DNA of 64,000 nucleotides from Candidatus Poribacteria bacterium (GTDB taxonomy: Bacteria > Poribacteria > WGA-4E > WGA-3G): positions 4,396,204 through 4,460,203 of the forward strand of contig OY282386.1 of the NCBI GenBank assembly GCA_958295945.1, read 5' to 3'. The notes beneath the pieces were generated by a model. It was not told the origin of the DNA and did not search any database. It worked only from the letters and a program-made list of their open reading frames with translations. Position numbers and translations under genes: made by a program. Below, in pieces: positions 23,791 to 32,539 of this stretch. How positions within the stretch are numbered: the stretch's first letter is position 1; each line of letters starts with the position of its first letter.

Positions 23791-25872
23791 ATGAAACAAA
23801 GTGATTCTGAACTGGTCAAACAAACACTTGCGGGGGATCAACAAGCGTTTGCATTGCTTGTTGAAAAATATCAAGAACAGATACATACGCTTGCATGGCA
23901 GAAGATTGGTGATTTCCATACTGCGGAAGAGATAACACAAGATGCTTTTATTACTGCATATCAGAAACTCAACAGTCTGAAGCATCCACACCGTTTTTCT
24001 GGTTGGTTATATGTTATTACCACGAATATATGTAACATGTGGCACCGAAAGAAAAAGCCACAGTTAGAATCCTTAGAACAAACTGATCCTATGGAGTTGG
24101 AAGAGGTGTATTATACTGAATATAAGACACAAGAACGCGAAGAGGAGAGAAAGGAGAATCAAAGGTCAGTAGTTAGAAAACTGCTTAGTAGACTAAAAGA
24201 AAGTGATCGTACGGTGGTAACGATGCATTACCTTGCAGGATTATCATGTGAAGAGATCGGTGAATTCCTCGGTGTATCAACAAATACTGTCAAGATTCGT
24301 TTACATCGCGCACGCAATCGCCTCAAAGGTGAAGAAGCACTTATTCAGGAAAACTTAGGCAGTTTCCAATTACCAAAGCAATTACCTGAGAATATCATGC
24401 AAGAAATCTCCAACTTATCTCCGGCAGCTCCTTCAGCAAGTAAACCGGTAATGCCGTGGATAGTTTCTTCAGCATCAGCAATTACCGTATTTCTATTGAT
24501 CGGTGTTGGAGCAAAACAACTCATCCATTTTCAAAAGCCATTCAGTATTGACGCAGCATCGGAACGGACGATTGAAATAACAGATGCAAGACAAGTGATA
24601 GATTCTGCTGAGAAACCGGCTGTGCGAAATCAGGTTGGACGTGCCAATAATCCAGATACGAAGAATGAAATTGCACAGAACACGGATGTTTCTGATGTCA
24701 ACCCACATCAGACAAATTCAACAAAAAAAGCTATACAAAATAATCTACTTGATAAAGGAAAAACATCACTATCAGGAGTAGTTGTAGGGACAAATGGTGA
24801 TGTTATACGAGGACTGGAACTTTACTTTAAACCAATTGAATTTAATCAAAGAAATGAGGTAGTACCGCGAATTCCTTTGTCCAACTGGACACGTGCAATT
24901 ACGGATACACAAGGTGGGTTTTCATTTTCTAACATTGATGCAGTGTCATCGCAGTTAGTTATTCTCCCCGAAGCTACACCAGAATATGAGATCGTATCGA
25001 TTAAAGTTAGAGATTTGACCTATTATCCACCTATGCCACACCCAAATCTTGGGTATTGGTTTGGTAAACCAACTATATCAATTGAGCCAGATATACCACT
25101 TGAAGATACAGTGGTAACCGTAAAACCATCTCCAATGCAAATTAGGGGGAGGATACTCTTAAAAGACAAAACTCCTCTTGCTAATGCACAATTTAGACTT
25201 ACTACAGAGTATCGAGATAGAGATACATTTCTATATTTCTTTACTGAAAGCGAAAGTAGAGGTAAATCAATTAGAGATGCAAAAACAGATTCACAAGGTT
25301 ATTTTGTTGCCTTTTATCGTGCATGGGAAACTGAGTATTATGTCTCTATAGAATACAAAGGAGAAACAGTTAAATCCAGATGGTTTAAGGTAAAACCTGG
25401 ACAGCAAAATGATGTCCACATATTTAGACTGAAGCATACAGAGACATTTCAAAATAATATGAGAAAACGCATAAATGCACGACAAGCAATATGGTCAGTT
25501 AATCCTGAAAATGGACATGCTTACAAAAGAATTCAATGTGAGAGTTGGCATGACGCAAAATTAAAAGCTGCAGCGGAAAATGCATATCTGGTGGCTGTTA
25601 GTAATGAAGGTGAACAGAGATGGTTGGAAGGTAGATTCGCTGAAAATAAATTCTACTGGATTGGGTTAAGTTCAACACAAGATGGATCATCTTGGCAGTG
25701 GGAAAACGGGGAATCCCTTACTTACACAAATTGGTTAGAGGATATTGATTCTAATCACACGCCTAAAATTCCTGTTGCAATGGATTTTTTCTCAAAAAGA
25801 TGGATGGCTATAGGTAAGGATAGTCACTTTAAGAGTAGTATTAAACACGCTATTATTGAAAGGGAAGATTAA
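23791..25872 (+). CDS. Membrane-tethered ECF sigma factor with C-type-lectin-like sensor (paralogue 5)
   Basis: 693 residues from ATG 23791 (GTGAGGT upstream). The first 280 residues (sigma regions 2 and 4, membrane helix, juxtamembrane SERTIEITDARQVIDS) are nearly identical to paralogue 4. One visible change is in the region 4 recognition helix: NTVKIRLHR instead of NTVKSRLHR. After residue 285 the two proteins diverge strongly though they keep the same domain order: two regulatory-like domains (SLSGVVVGTNGDVIRG, IRGRILLKDKTPLANAQF) and a C-type-lectin-like domain (WSVNPENGHAYKRIQC, FYWIGLSSTQ). The sharp change in identity suggests that the sensors are under diversifying change or that the sigma halves are kept alike by recombination. 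The companion gene starts 37 bases after the stop. Confidence 0.9.
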   Translation: MKQSDSELVKQTLAGDQQAFALLVEKYQEQIHTLAWQKIGDFHTAEEITQDAFITAYQKLNSLKHPHRFSGWLYVITTNICNMWHRKKKPQLESLEQTDPMELEEVYYTEYKTQEREEERKENQRSVVRKLLSRLKESDRTVVTMHYLAGLSCEEIGEFLGVSTNTVKIRLHRARNRLKGEEALIQENLGSFQLPKQLPENIMQEISNLSPAAPSASKPVMPWIVSSASAITVFLLIGVGAKQLIHFQKPFSIDAASERTIEITDARQVIDSAEKPAVRNQVGRANNPDTKNEIAQNTDVSDVNPHQTNSTKKAIQNNLLDKGKTSLSGVVVGTNGDVIRGLELYFKPIEFNQRNEVVPRIPLSNWTRAITDTQGGFSFSNIDAVSSQLVILPEATPEYEIVSIKVRDLTYYPPMPHPNLGYWFGKPTISIEPDIPLEDTVVTVKPSPMQIRGRILLKDKTPLANAQFRLTTEYRDRDTFLYFFTESESRGKSIRDAKTDSQGYFVAFYRAWETEYYVSIEYKGETVKSRWFKVKPGQQNDVHIFRLKHTETFQNNMRKRINARQAIWSVNPENGHAYKRIQCESWHDAKLKAAAENAYLVAVSNEGEQRWLEGRFAENKFYWIGLSSTQDGSSWQWENGESLTYTNWLEDIDSNHTPKIPVAMDFFSKRWMAIGKDSHFKSSIKHAIIERED

Positions 25873-25909
25873 TTTTTTGATTTATACTCAACTGAATAAG
25901 GATTATATT

Positions 25910-27310
25910 ATGTTACAATCAATTTTAAGACAAAGTCCTTTAATCGCACTTTTCATCTTATTAATATTATGTTTTACATTTGATGGAATGTCAGAAGAAA
26001 AGACATCCTCACTGTCAGGTCATATTACTAATTCGGATGGTAAACCTATAACAGATATATCTATTGTTCTAATCTATGTTACAGTAGATGAGAATGGAAT
26101 TAATCCAAAATATAGTAATAAATATTACCCCTTTTTTGTTCAAAGTCCACTACATCCATCTGAGGAAAATGAAGGACCACCAGATGAAGAGGAATTGCGT
26201 AAGTATCCTCCTTACATCAAAACAAAAACCAATTCCAAAGGTGAGTTTACATTTGCAAATATTGCCGCAGGTAATGTGCAGTTATTAGTCTTACCCAAAC
26301 TTCCACCTGGAAAGGAAATGTCAAAACCAGGACCAGGAAATCCAAGTCATTTTGCATATCCCAAAATACAATACGTTAAGATTGGAGAAGTTTCATTTTA
26401 TCCTCAACAGTTCTCATTTTTCCCAGTTATTGGTGCAGTAACATTAGGTGTTGCCCCAGGCATTAACATAGAAAACATTGAACTCCGAGTCAACAACGGT
26501 CAAAATATACGTGGTAGAATCGTGGACAAGGACGGTTCACCTCTCGCGGATACCACGCTTAGTATCAATTTAGGTCAACTCAATTTAGATGAAAATATTG
26601 AACCACACTCCAGTCGGTCTCTACCTATAGAGACAGATATCGATGGATTCTTTAACCAACCTATACCCTTTCCAGGAATCTATGCGATCTCTGTAAATTA
26701 CCATGGACTTACTGCTATCTCACCTCCTTTACTTATAAATGGTGAAATACACTACGGAGTTATAGATTTTACACTTAATGGGAATCCTTCAGAAGTTGAA
26801 GAGTTACAAACAGATACAGATATTGGCTACCATCAACACCCTTTATCACAGAAGAATTCACATTGGATAATGAATCCAACTAATGGGCACATATACAAGA
26901 GGATAAATTGTGAAAGTAGAGAAGACGCAGCAACAAAAGCTGCTGAAGAAAATGCGTATCTCGTAACAATTACAAATGAAGCAGAACAGATATGGCTGGA
27001 ATCGGTTTTTGGGTCAGATGATTACTGGATTGGAATTACGGATATTGAGAAAGAAGGCAAGTGGAAGTGGGACAATGGCGAGAAAAGCAAATACACTAAC
27101 TGGTTAGAGTATGATGATTCTTCCAGTAAAACTCCAGCCCTACTTAGGTTCTTTGGAGTAAAGGATAAAGATGAAAAAATGGAAGCAGAAAAAAATGATT
27201 ATGCAATCATGACTTTGGACAGAAATCTTATGAAATGGAGAACAGTAGATATCAATCATTCCGAAAAAGGTTATACAAGAATTGCAGTTATAGAAAAACC
27301 CGTGAAATAA
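25910..27310 (+). CDS. Secreted carboxypeptidase-regulatory-like and C-type-lectin-like protein (companion 2)
   Basis: 466 residues from the ATG at 25910, which has TAAGGA upstream; the open frame reaches 25856 inside the previous gene but that start would not give an N-terminal signal peptide. A hydrophobic signal segment is at about 10-27. Two regulatory-like domains (LSGHITNSDGKPITDISI; IRGRIVDKDGSPLADTTL) precede a C-type-lectin-like domain from about residue 330 (WIMNPTNGHIYKRINC, AYLVTITNEAEQIWLES, YWIGITDIEKEGKWKWDNG). It is the counterpart of companion 1, with the closest match in the lectin part. It has no sigma part. Likely exported and acting with the sigma-lectin protein encoded just upstream; the actual role is unknown. 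Confidence 0.85.
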   Translation: MLQSILRQSPLIALFILLILCFTFDGMSEEKTSSLSGHITNSDGKPITDISIVLIYVTVDENGINPKYSNKYYPFFVQSPLHPSEENEGPPDEEELRKYPPYIKTKTNSKGEFTFANIAAGNVQLLVLPKLPPGKEMSKPGPGNPSHFAYPKIQYVKIGEVSFYPQQFSFFPVIGAVTLGVAPGINIENIELRVNNGQNIRGRIVDKDGSPLADTTLSINLGQLNLDENIEPHSSRSLPIETDIDGFFNQPIPFPGIYAISVNYHGLTAISPPLLINGEIHYGVIDFTLNGNPSEVEELQTDTDIGYHQHPLSQKNSHWIMNPTNGHIYKRINCESREDAATKAAEENAYLVTITNEAEQIWLESVFGSDDYWIGITDIEKEGKWKWDNGEKSKYTNWLEYDDSSSKTPALLRFFGVKDKDEKMEAEKNDYAIMTLDRNLMKWRTVDINHSEKGYTRIAVIEKPVK

Positions 27311-27357
27311 AATAAAGTAGACACATTTTCAATACTGAAACCATAGATATTCCTGTA

Positions 27358-27390
27358 AGGTGAGAACTTTGTTCCTCACCTTTTTTTCTT
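27358..27390 (+). terminator. Intrinsic terminator of sigma-lectin operon 2
   Basis: AGGTGAG (27358-27364) pairs with CTCACCT (27375-27381) and is followed by a run of Ts. Confidence 0.85.
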
Positions 27391-27402
27391 TAATAGAACT
27401 AA

Positions 27403-27514
27403 TTCCATTTCTATAAATGTTTATCCCATTAACATTTGTTCTGAATGTCTTGAACGACGGCACAAACTGGCAGTTTGTGCTACAAAAATGCGGCGTTTTC
27501 TATTAGAAATGGTA
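27403..27514. mobile_element. Family 2 MITE, full copy
   Basis: CCATTTCTA (27405-27413) and TAGAAATGG (27504-27512) form the terminal inverted repeat; the core palindrome is GCACAAACTGGCAGTTTGTGC. The same internal sequence as in the copy at 15369-15482. Confidence 0.75.
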
Positions 27515-27608
27515 TTTTCAACTATACATTATAGGTGCAAAACCATACCTCTATAGTTGTCATTAGAATTATATTCATAAGTGGACAATCATATTTACTA
27601 TTCACACT

Positions 27609-28643
27609 ATGAAAAGACTTAACAAAATTATATCTCGTTGCCATGAACGGCATAAGAAACCATTACATCAACGACATACATCATCAAGTTGTGAAGTCAA
27701 AGAAAATCCGGAAGCAGCACAGAACTTAGTGGACGAGATGCACGATTTAGTTGGAGATCTTGGCAGTGATTCTTCTCTGTCGTTTTCTGAAGCAGAACAA
27801 CATATTTTAGAAGGCACTCATGCCTTAGGACAAAAGTTGTTAGCGTTGCATGCGTCCGAGCAAGCTTCGGCAAAAGAGACGGAGCCGGTGTCGTGTCCAA
27901 AGTGTGAAAAAGCGTGGCGTTCGTGGCATCCGAGAGAACGACAGAGGACGACCCTCTGTGGTGTTATTCGTGTTGTGCGTTGGGTGTATCATTGTGATGC
28001 GAAACACTACCATAGACCTTGGGATACGAAGCAGCAGTTGAAAGGTAAATACACGCATCGTGTTGCGGAAATGATGTGTCGTTTTGCGGCACCTTTTGAC
28101 TTTAGGAGTGCCGCTGAGGAGTTATCTCGTCAGGGAGTTATAGTGAGCCACAAGACCGTTCATAAGAAAGTGCGTGAATGGTCAAAAGATTTGCGTGTGT
28201 TGGAACAAGTGGAATGTCAAACCCTTGGTGCCAATGAGCGGTGGTGTGTGAGCACAGATGGATGTCGGACGAACTCACCAGAGGGGTGGAAGGAAACAAA
28301 AGTCAGTTGTCCTTATAGAGATTATCCACAACTGGGACCGAATAGTCCTTCCAGAGCGCGTCCTGAAAGTCCTCGTTGGACTGCCAATCGTCAGAATGCC
28401 GCTCAATCTGGGAAGGATTTATATGCGTTAGCACCCCGTAGCGGTATCTATCAAGAAGATATTATGAAGCAAGAAGTTGTGTCTATCGGTGATGGTGTTC
28501 CATGGATATGGAACAACTCGGATGAGTCCTTTCCGAATGCGGTTGAGATTGTGGATTATATGCACGCAAAATCGCATTATGATAAAGAACAAAACTTGGG
28601 AAAAGGACTGGTATCCAGACACAATAGCCGCAGGATGTTTTAG
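27609..28643 (+). pseudogene. Broken ISKra4-like transposase
   Basis: 344 residues. The central part has features of ISKra4-family transposases: a zinc-ribbon-like CPKCEKAW segment, YHCDAKHYHRPWD, a helix-turn-helix-like SRQGVIVSHKTVHKKV, a first catalytic-type STDGCR and a second GDGVPWIW followed by EIVDYMHAKSHY. Family members are usually 450 residues or more with a further acidic residue in the C-terminal third; here the frame stops soon after the second motif, and the stretch after WKETKV looks replaced. Another frame continues (DWYPDTIAAGCF), pointing to a frameshift near 28600. No terminal inverted repeats were found. Probably an inactive remnant. Confidence 0.7.
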
Positions 28644-28755
28644 TGACAAAAACTTTACACACCCAGTGTTAAACGAAAAAATAATTGAAATATTCATCAT
28701 AATTGGGTATCATTAACTGAAGTCTAATAAGAGAATTAGGAGAAAATAGAACATT

Positions 28756-30723
28756 ATGATGATCTTTTTGCGCGAAAAATTTATTGCCCAGATTTTTATG
28801 TGGGTGATTGCTGTTGTGTTTGTGCTTGTCTCAGTAATGGTTGGACCACAGTTGTTTAGTGGGTCAAGTGGTCAAGGTGGTGCAGGTGCTGAGGGAGAAG
28901 TCGTGATCAGAATTGACGGATTTGAAGTTTCAAGAAATCACTTTGAAGCAATGGTATCACAGCAAATGCGATCACTGCAAAACAATAGGTTTGGTGGAGT
29001 TTCTGATCGGAAAGAGATCGAGAAACGTGTAATTGATAATTTGATTAGACGCGCAATTGAAGGTAGTGCAAGTATAACAGATGCTGAGGTAGAACATTTT
29101 ATCCGTAGTGATGAGAATCGTGTGCGGCAATATAATGAGCTTGGAGGAAAGGTAGTAATAGATTTTTACAAATACCAACTGAGTGAAGCAAAACTACGTG
29201 AAAATATCCAAAGCCTTGAGTTGGTAACCGACACTGAAGTTGAACAAGCGTTTAATCTTGAAGCAGACAAGGCAAAGGTAAAATACATCGAGTTTCGACA
29301 CAGCGATTATCTTTCAACAGTGAACGTAGATGATGCAGAAGCAGAAGCATTTTTTCAAGAGAATATTGACAACTTTAGAACCGAAGAACAAGTGAATGTT
29401 AAGTTTATCAAGATTAATCCCATTGATTTCGTCACACAACACGATGTTGTCACATATTATACAGAGAATCAGAGTGAATTCAAAACAGAAGATTTAGTTA
29501 GAGCTCGTCATATATTGAAAAAGTTCCCTGAGAATGCGACAGACGAAGAGAAAACAGAGACGAAAACTGCAGCAGAAGAATTACTAAAGACTGTTAAGTC
29601 AGGTTTAGCTGCGGGAACATCTTTTGCTGACTTGGCGAAGGAACATTCAGAAGGACCCTCTGGTGCGGATGGCGGTGCATTAGGCACTCCCAATCCGGAT
29701 CTTCCTCCAGGTAAGTATTTTGGTCGTGGTCAAATGGTGAAACCTTTTGAAGAAGCGTGTTTTGATACATTAAAACCTGGTGAAGTAAGTGAGTTGGTTG
29801 AAACTCGGTTCGGATATCATATAATTACCTTGGAAGAGAAATTTACATCAACTCTCAAACCCTTCACTGAAGTGGAAGGTGAAATTCGTGATAAACTGGT
29901 TCAAATCAATGGAGTGGATGGAGCCAAAGAGGTCGCTGAAGACCTAGTCTATGACATTGAAATTCGGGGCTATGAGTCAGCAATTTTGGATGATAGGTAT
30001 AAAGATCTTTCACTATCTGTGGGTGAAACTGACTTCTTCCCAAAAGATACATTGAGTATTCCAGATATAGGATCTTTGTTTACTTACGGTGGATTGGTTA
30101 AGGAACTTTTTGATATGGAAGTGGGTGTGACAAGGACGATTGAAACAAAAAATTACAGTGGCGATGTGTCTGCATTTTTTGTTGCGACAGTTCTTGGAAA
30201 GAAACCACCAATGATTCCTAAGTTTGAAGATGTGAAAGATGATGTAATCAGTGGAAGTGACGGGTTGCAAAATAAAAAATCGAAAGCAAGTGCATTCGCA
30301 GCTGCACAATCGCTATTCGGTATGTACAGTGACAATGAATCGTTGGATGACCTAATTAAGAAGTATAAAGCACCTGAAGGCACAAATACATCAGAAAAAT
30401 CTGTTCAAGAAAGCAGTCTCTTTAATCTGAATAAAGGTAGTTCTTATATATCTGGAATGGGAAACTCTAAGGATGCGATGTTCGCTGCGTTTAATATGTC
30501 TGCAGGTGAGGTGCGTGGTCCATTTCAAGGAGATTCAGCTGCATATATTATTGAATTAGTTGAACGAGTTGAACCAGATTTAGAGTTGTATCAAACTGAT
30601 CCGAGTCAAAGGACCAAACGTTATCAAACACTCCTTCAACGGAAGAAAACGGACATTTACGATAATTGGTTTGCTGCTCGGAAGAAGGCAGCAAATATTT
30701 GGATTCACGAGGATTACCGTTAG
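28756..30723 (+). CDS. PpiD/SurA-type periplasmic peptidyl-prolyl isomerase
   Basis: 655 residues. A single N-terminal membrane helix (about 10-30) anchors a periplasmic protein. A SurA_N/PpiD-like helical segment follows (about 48-220), then one parvulin domain at about 247-357 with VRARHILKKFPE, DLAKEHSEGPSGADGGALG and ETRFGYHIITLEEK. The C-terminal 300 residues are a divergent chaperone arm. Proteins of this type help fold exported and outer-membrane proteins; the barrel and giant surface proteins of this window are the sort of client they serve (inference). ATG 28756 is preceded by AGGAG. The stop codon directly abuts the stop of convergent mqnC with no bases between. Most like PpiD by topology; the length is near that of E. 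coli PpiD. Confidence 0.9.
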   Translation: MMIFLREKFIAQIFMWVIAVVFVLVSVMVGPQLFSGSSGQGGAGAEGEVVIRIDGFEVSRNHFEAMVSQQMRSLQNNRFGGVSDRKEIEKRVIDNLIRRAIEGSASITDAEVEHFIRSDENRVRQYNELGGKVVIDFYKYQLSEAKLRENIQSLELVTDTEVEQAFNLEADKAKVKYIEFRHSDYLSTVNVDDAEAEAFFQENIDNFRTEEQVNVKFIKINPIDFVTQHDVVTYYTENQSEFKTEDLVRARHILKKFPENATDEEKTETKTAAEELLKTVKSGLAAGTSFADLAKEHSEGPSGADGGALGTPNPDLPPGKYFGRGQMVKPFEEACFDTLKPGEVSELVETRFGYHIITLEEKFTSTLKPFTEVEGEIRDKLVQINGVDGAKEVAEDLVYDIEIRGYESAILDDRYKDLSLSVGETDFFPKDTLSIPDIGSLFTYGGLVKELFDMEVGVTRTIETKNYSGDVSAFFVATVLGKKPPMIPKFEDVKDDVISGSDGLQNKKSKASAFAAAQSLFGMYSDNESLDDLIKKYKAPEGTNTSEKSVQESSLFNLNKGSSYISGMGNSKDAMFAAFNMSAGEVRGPFQGDSAAYIIELVERVEPDLELYQTDPSQRTKRYQTLLQRKKTDIYDNWFAARKKAANIWIHEDYR

Positions 30724-31791
30724 TTAATTGAGGATTTCGTAGAAGAAGTTTCTACGTTTTGGTACAAACCCTAATTCAGAAATGGTTCGTTCAATTTCCT
30801 CTATAGGCATACAATAGACTGTTCCTGCTTTACTGACGACATTCTCTTCTATCATTGTTCCACCCATATCGTTTGCCCCAAACTTCAGTGAAAGTTGTCC
30901 GATTTTGGGACCTTGCGTTACCCAAGAAGATTGGAAGTTGTCTATATTGTCCAGAACTAAACGTGAAATAGCCAGAGTTTTGAGATATTCAAAACTGCCT
31001 GCCGGTGGTATGTGTGCAAGTTCAGTATTACTTGGTTGAAATGACCAACAGATAAATGCGGTGAATCCACCAGTTTCATCTTGTAGTTCGCGTAACCGCA
31101 TGAGATGTTCAACGCGTTCGGCATAACTCTCAACGTGTCCATACATCATAGTAGCACTGGATTTAAGTCCGACCATGTGTCCCTGCCGCATTACTTCAAG
31201 CCATTCATCAGCGGTACACTTTTTCGGACTGATGATGTTTCGTGCGTGGTCAGTTAATATTTCTGCACCGCCGCCGGGAATAGAGTCAAGTCCTGCATCC
31301 CGAAGTCTAATGAGCATGTCTTTTAGCGACATCCGATTTATTTTTGCAAACCAATCAAGTTCTGGTGGTGAAAATCCGTGAATATGTATTTTGTAGTTTG
31401 CTTTTATCCAACGTAATAAATCTTCATACCATTCCAATTTGAGTTTTGGGTGGAGTCCGCCCTGCATTAGAATAAGTTCACCGCCCAAATCAAGTGTTTC
31501 TTGTATTTTTTGTCCGAGTTCATCACGTTCCATCACATAAGCATCCGGGTCTTTTCTGTGTCGGTAGAAGGCACAAAAATCGCAATCCACATAACACCAG
31601 TTGGTATAATTAATGTTCCTATCAACGATGTAGGTGATGTAGCCTTCAGGGTGTTTACGTTGTCGGATAGTATCTGCAGCGTATCCAAGTGGTAGAAGTT
31701 GGTTACATTTAAAAAGTGTCAATGTATCATCAAAGTCTAAACGTTCACCCGCGAGTGCTTTTTCTAAAATAAGTTGTACTGTTGGAGTCAT
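30724..31791 (-). CDS. mqnC: Cyclic dehypoxanthinyl futalosine synthase, radical SAM
   Basis: 355 residues. MqnC converts dehypoxanthinyl futalosine to its cyclic form in the futalosine pathway to menaquinone. The iron-sulfur/SAM motif is Cys66, Cys70, Cys73 (CYVDCDFCAFYR). Typical family stretches follow: GELILMQGGLHPKL, HGFSPPE, GGGAEIL, ATMMYGHVE, and a C-terminal GANDMGGTMIEENV. Length is as expected. No other mqn genes are in the window. It has its own sigma70-like promoter, back to back with that of rpoZ. Alternative: the paralogue MqnE, but GGHPKL-like MqnC signatures and the gene length favour MqnC. Confidence 0.92.
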   Translation of the reverse strand: MTPTVQLILEKALAGERLDFDDTLTLFKCNQLLPLGYAADTIRQRKHPEGYITYIVDRNINYTNWCYVDCDFCAFYRHRKDPDAYVMERDELGQKIQETLDLGGELILMQGGLHPKLKLEWYEDLLRWIKANYKIHIHGFSPPELDWFAKINRMSLKDMLIRLRDAGLDSIPGGGAEILTDHARNIISPKKCTADEWLEVMRQGHMVGLKSSATMMYGHVESYAERVEHLMRLRELQDETGGFTAFICWSFQPSNTELAHIPPAGSFEYLKTLAISRLVLDNIDNFQSSWVTQGPKIGQLSLKFGANDMGGTMIEENVVSKAGTVYCMPIEEIERTISELGFVPKRRNFFYEILN

Positions 31792-31834
31792 GTGTATTTG
31801 TTTCCTTCTGAAATTGTGTGAAGTTTATAATAGT

Positions 31835-31864
31835 ATTTTACCACTTTTGCTAAGTATATGTCAA
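31835..31864 (-). promoter_or_regulatory. Sigma70-type promoter of mqnC
   Basis: On the minus strand: TTGACA (31864-31859), 18-bp spacer, TAAAAT (31840-31835), 44 bases upstream of the mqnC start. Confidence 0.6.
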
Positions 31865-31872
31865 AAATTAAT

Positions 31873-31901
31873 TTGACTTCAGTTGAGAAAATTGGTATAA
31901 T
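31873..31901 (+). promoter_or_regulatory. Sigma70-type promoter of rpoZ
   Basis: TTGACT (31873-31878), 17-bp spacer, TATAAT (31896-31901), 36 bases before the ATG at 31937. Near-consensus and divergent to the mqnC promoter. Confidence 0.75.
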
Positions 31902-31936
31902 TATAAGTTGAGTCTTGAATTCACGGAGATGATAAA

Positions 31937-32326
31937 ATGGCAATAGTCTATCTTGAGGAATTGGCTGAAAAAGTGCCAAACAAATACCTTGCGGTTAATG
32001 TAATTGCAAAACGAGCGCGTTCAATAAATGATGAGCTTTTGGGAGCTGGTTTATCTCAAAAACAGAAGCCGGTTTCAGTAGCAATTGATGACTTGGCATC
32101 GGGCAATTTATCTTACGAGAAACTCGATCCCCACACGTCAGAATCTGAGAGTCAGTCTATTTTCACATTAGAATCTGAGGATTTTGAAGAAGCAGAGGAA
32201 GAGAATCCTTTAGCTGAAATCTATGGAGAAAATGCTACCGAAAAAGAAGAGATAGAACCCGTAGATGTTGTAACTGATGAGACACAAGAAGAAACCGAAG
32301 ATGGATCAGACGATAGTTCTGAGTAA
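31937..32326 (+). CDS. rpoZ: RNA polymerase omega subunit with acidic tail
   Basis: 129 residues. The first 70 residues match omega: LEELAEKVPNKYLAVNVIAKRARSIND fits the region that clamps the beta-prime C terminus, and KQKPVSVAIDDLASGNLSY fits its second conserved block. Omega stabilises RNA polymerase assembly. The C-terminal 60 residues are a low-complexity acidic tail (many Glu, Asp) not present in short omegas; similar extensions exist in some phyla but their role is unclear. Its own promoter precedes it and the tRNA operon promoter follows 25 bases after the stop. Chosen start has GGAG at 31925. Confidence 0.85.
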   Translation: MAIVYLEELAEKVPNKYLAVNVIAKRARSINDELLGAGLSQKQKPVSVAIDDLASGNLSYEKLDPHTSESESQSIFTLESEDFEEAEEENPLAEIYGENATEKEEIEPVDVVTDETQEETEDGSDDSSE

Positions 32327-32350
32327 TTCGCTGAAGATCAAGATTTTTTT

Positions 32351-32379
32351 TTGACAAAGACATATAAAGTTTGTATACT
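32351..32379 (+). promoter_or_regulatory. Strong sigma70-type promoter of the tRNA/ribosomal operon
   Basis: Perfect TTGACA (32351-32356), 17-bp spacer, TATACT (32374-32379), 83 bases upstream of the first tRNA. Confidence 0.85.
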
Positions 32380-32461
32380 TAAAAGGTGGATTAACTAAGG
32401 CACTCTATCCATAATCTGAAATGCACACATTTGGTGTAAAGTGAAGAGATAATGGTTGTGT

Positions 32462-32533
32462 GCTGACGTGGCTCAATGGTAGAGCAAGTGATTTGTAATC
32501 ACTAGGTTGGAGGTTCGATTCCTCTCGTCAGCT
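32462..32533 (+). tRNA. tRNA-Thr(TGT)
   Basis: Acceptor GCTGACG pairs with CGTCAGC; D arm GCTCAATGGTAGAGC; anticodon stem AGTGA/TCACT with loop TTTGTAA (anticodon TGT); T arm with GGTTCGATTCC. No encoded CCA. Confidence 0.97.
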
Positions 32534-32539
32534 TCTTTT

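Larger units (their letters stand above)
19558..27481. repeat. Tandem duplication of a sigma-lectin/companion gene pair
   Basis: Unit 1 (19558-23631) and unit 2 (23632-27481) each contain a 120-bp upstream region, a sigma-lectin gene, a secreted lectin companion, a GGTGAG/CTCACC terminator and part or all of a family 2 MITE. Upstream and sigma-coding DNA are nearly identical. Unit 1 has an extra 163-bp element. Breakpoint: ATGCGTGCC at 19558 and 23632. Confidence 0.85.
27311..27608. other. Intergenic region: terminator and MITE
   Basis: Holds the operon terminator and a full family 2 MITE. The remaining 95 bases before the transposase remnant are AT-rich without clear signals. Confidence 0.6.

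Noticed and set aside
27535-27566. GTGCAA near the transposase remnant as a sigma-sensor promoter
   Set aside because: No matching -10 element at 19-20 bp.
27609-28643. Intact insertion sequence
   Set aside because: The transposase lacks its C-terminal third and I found no terminal inverted repeats.
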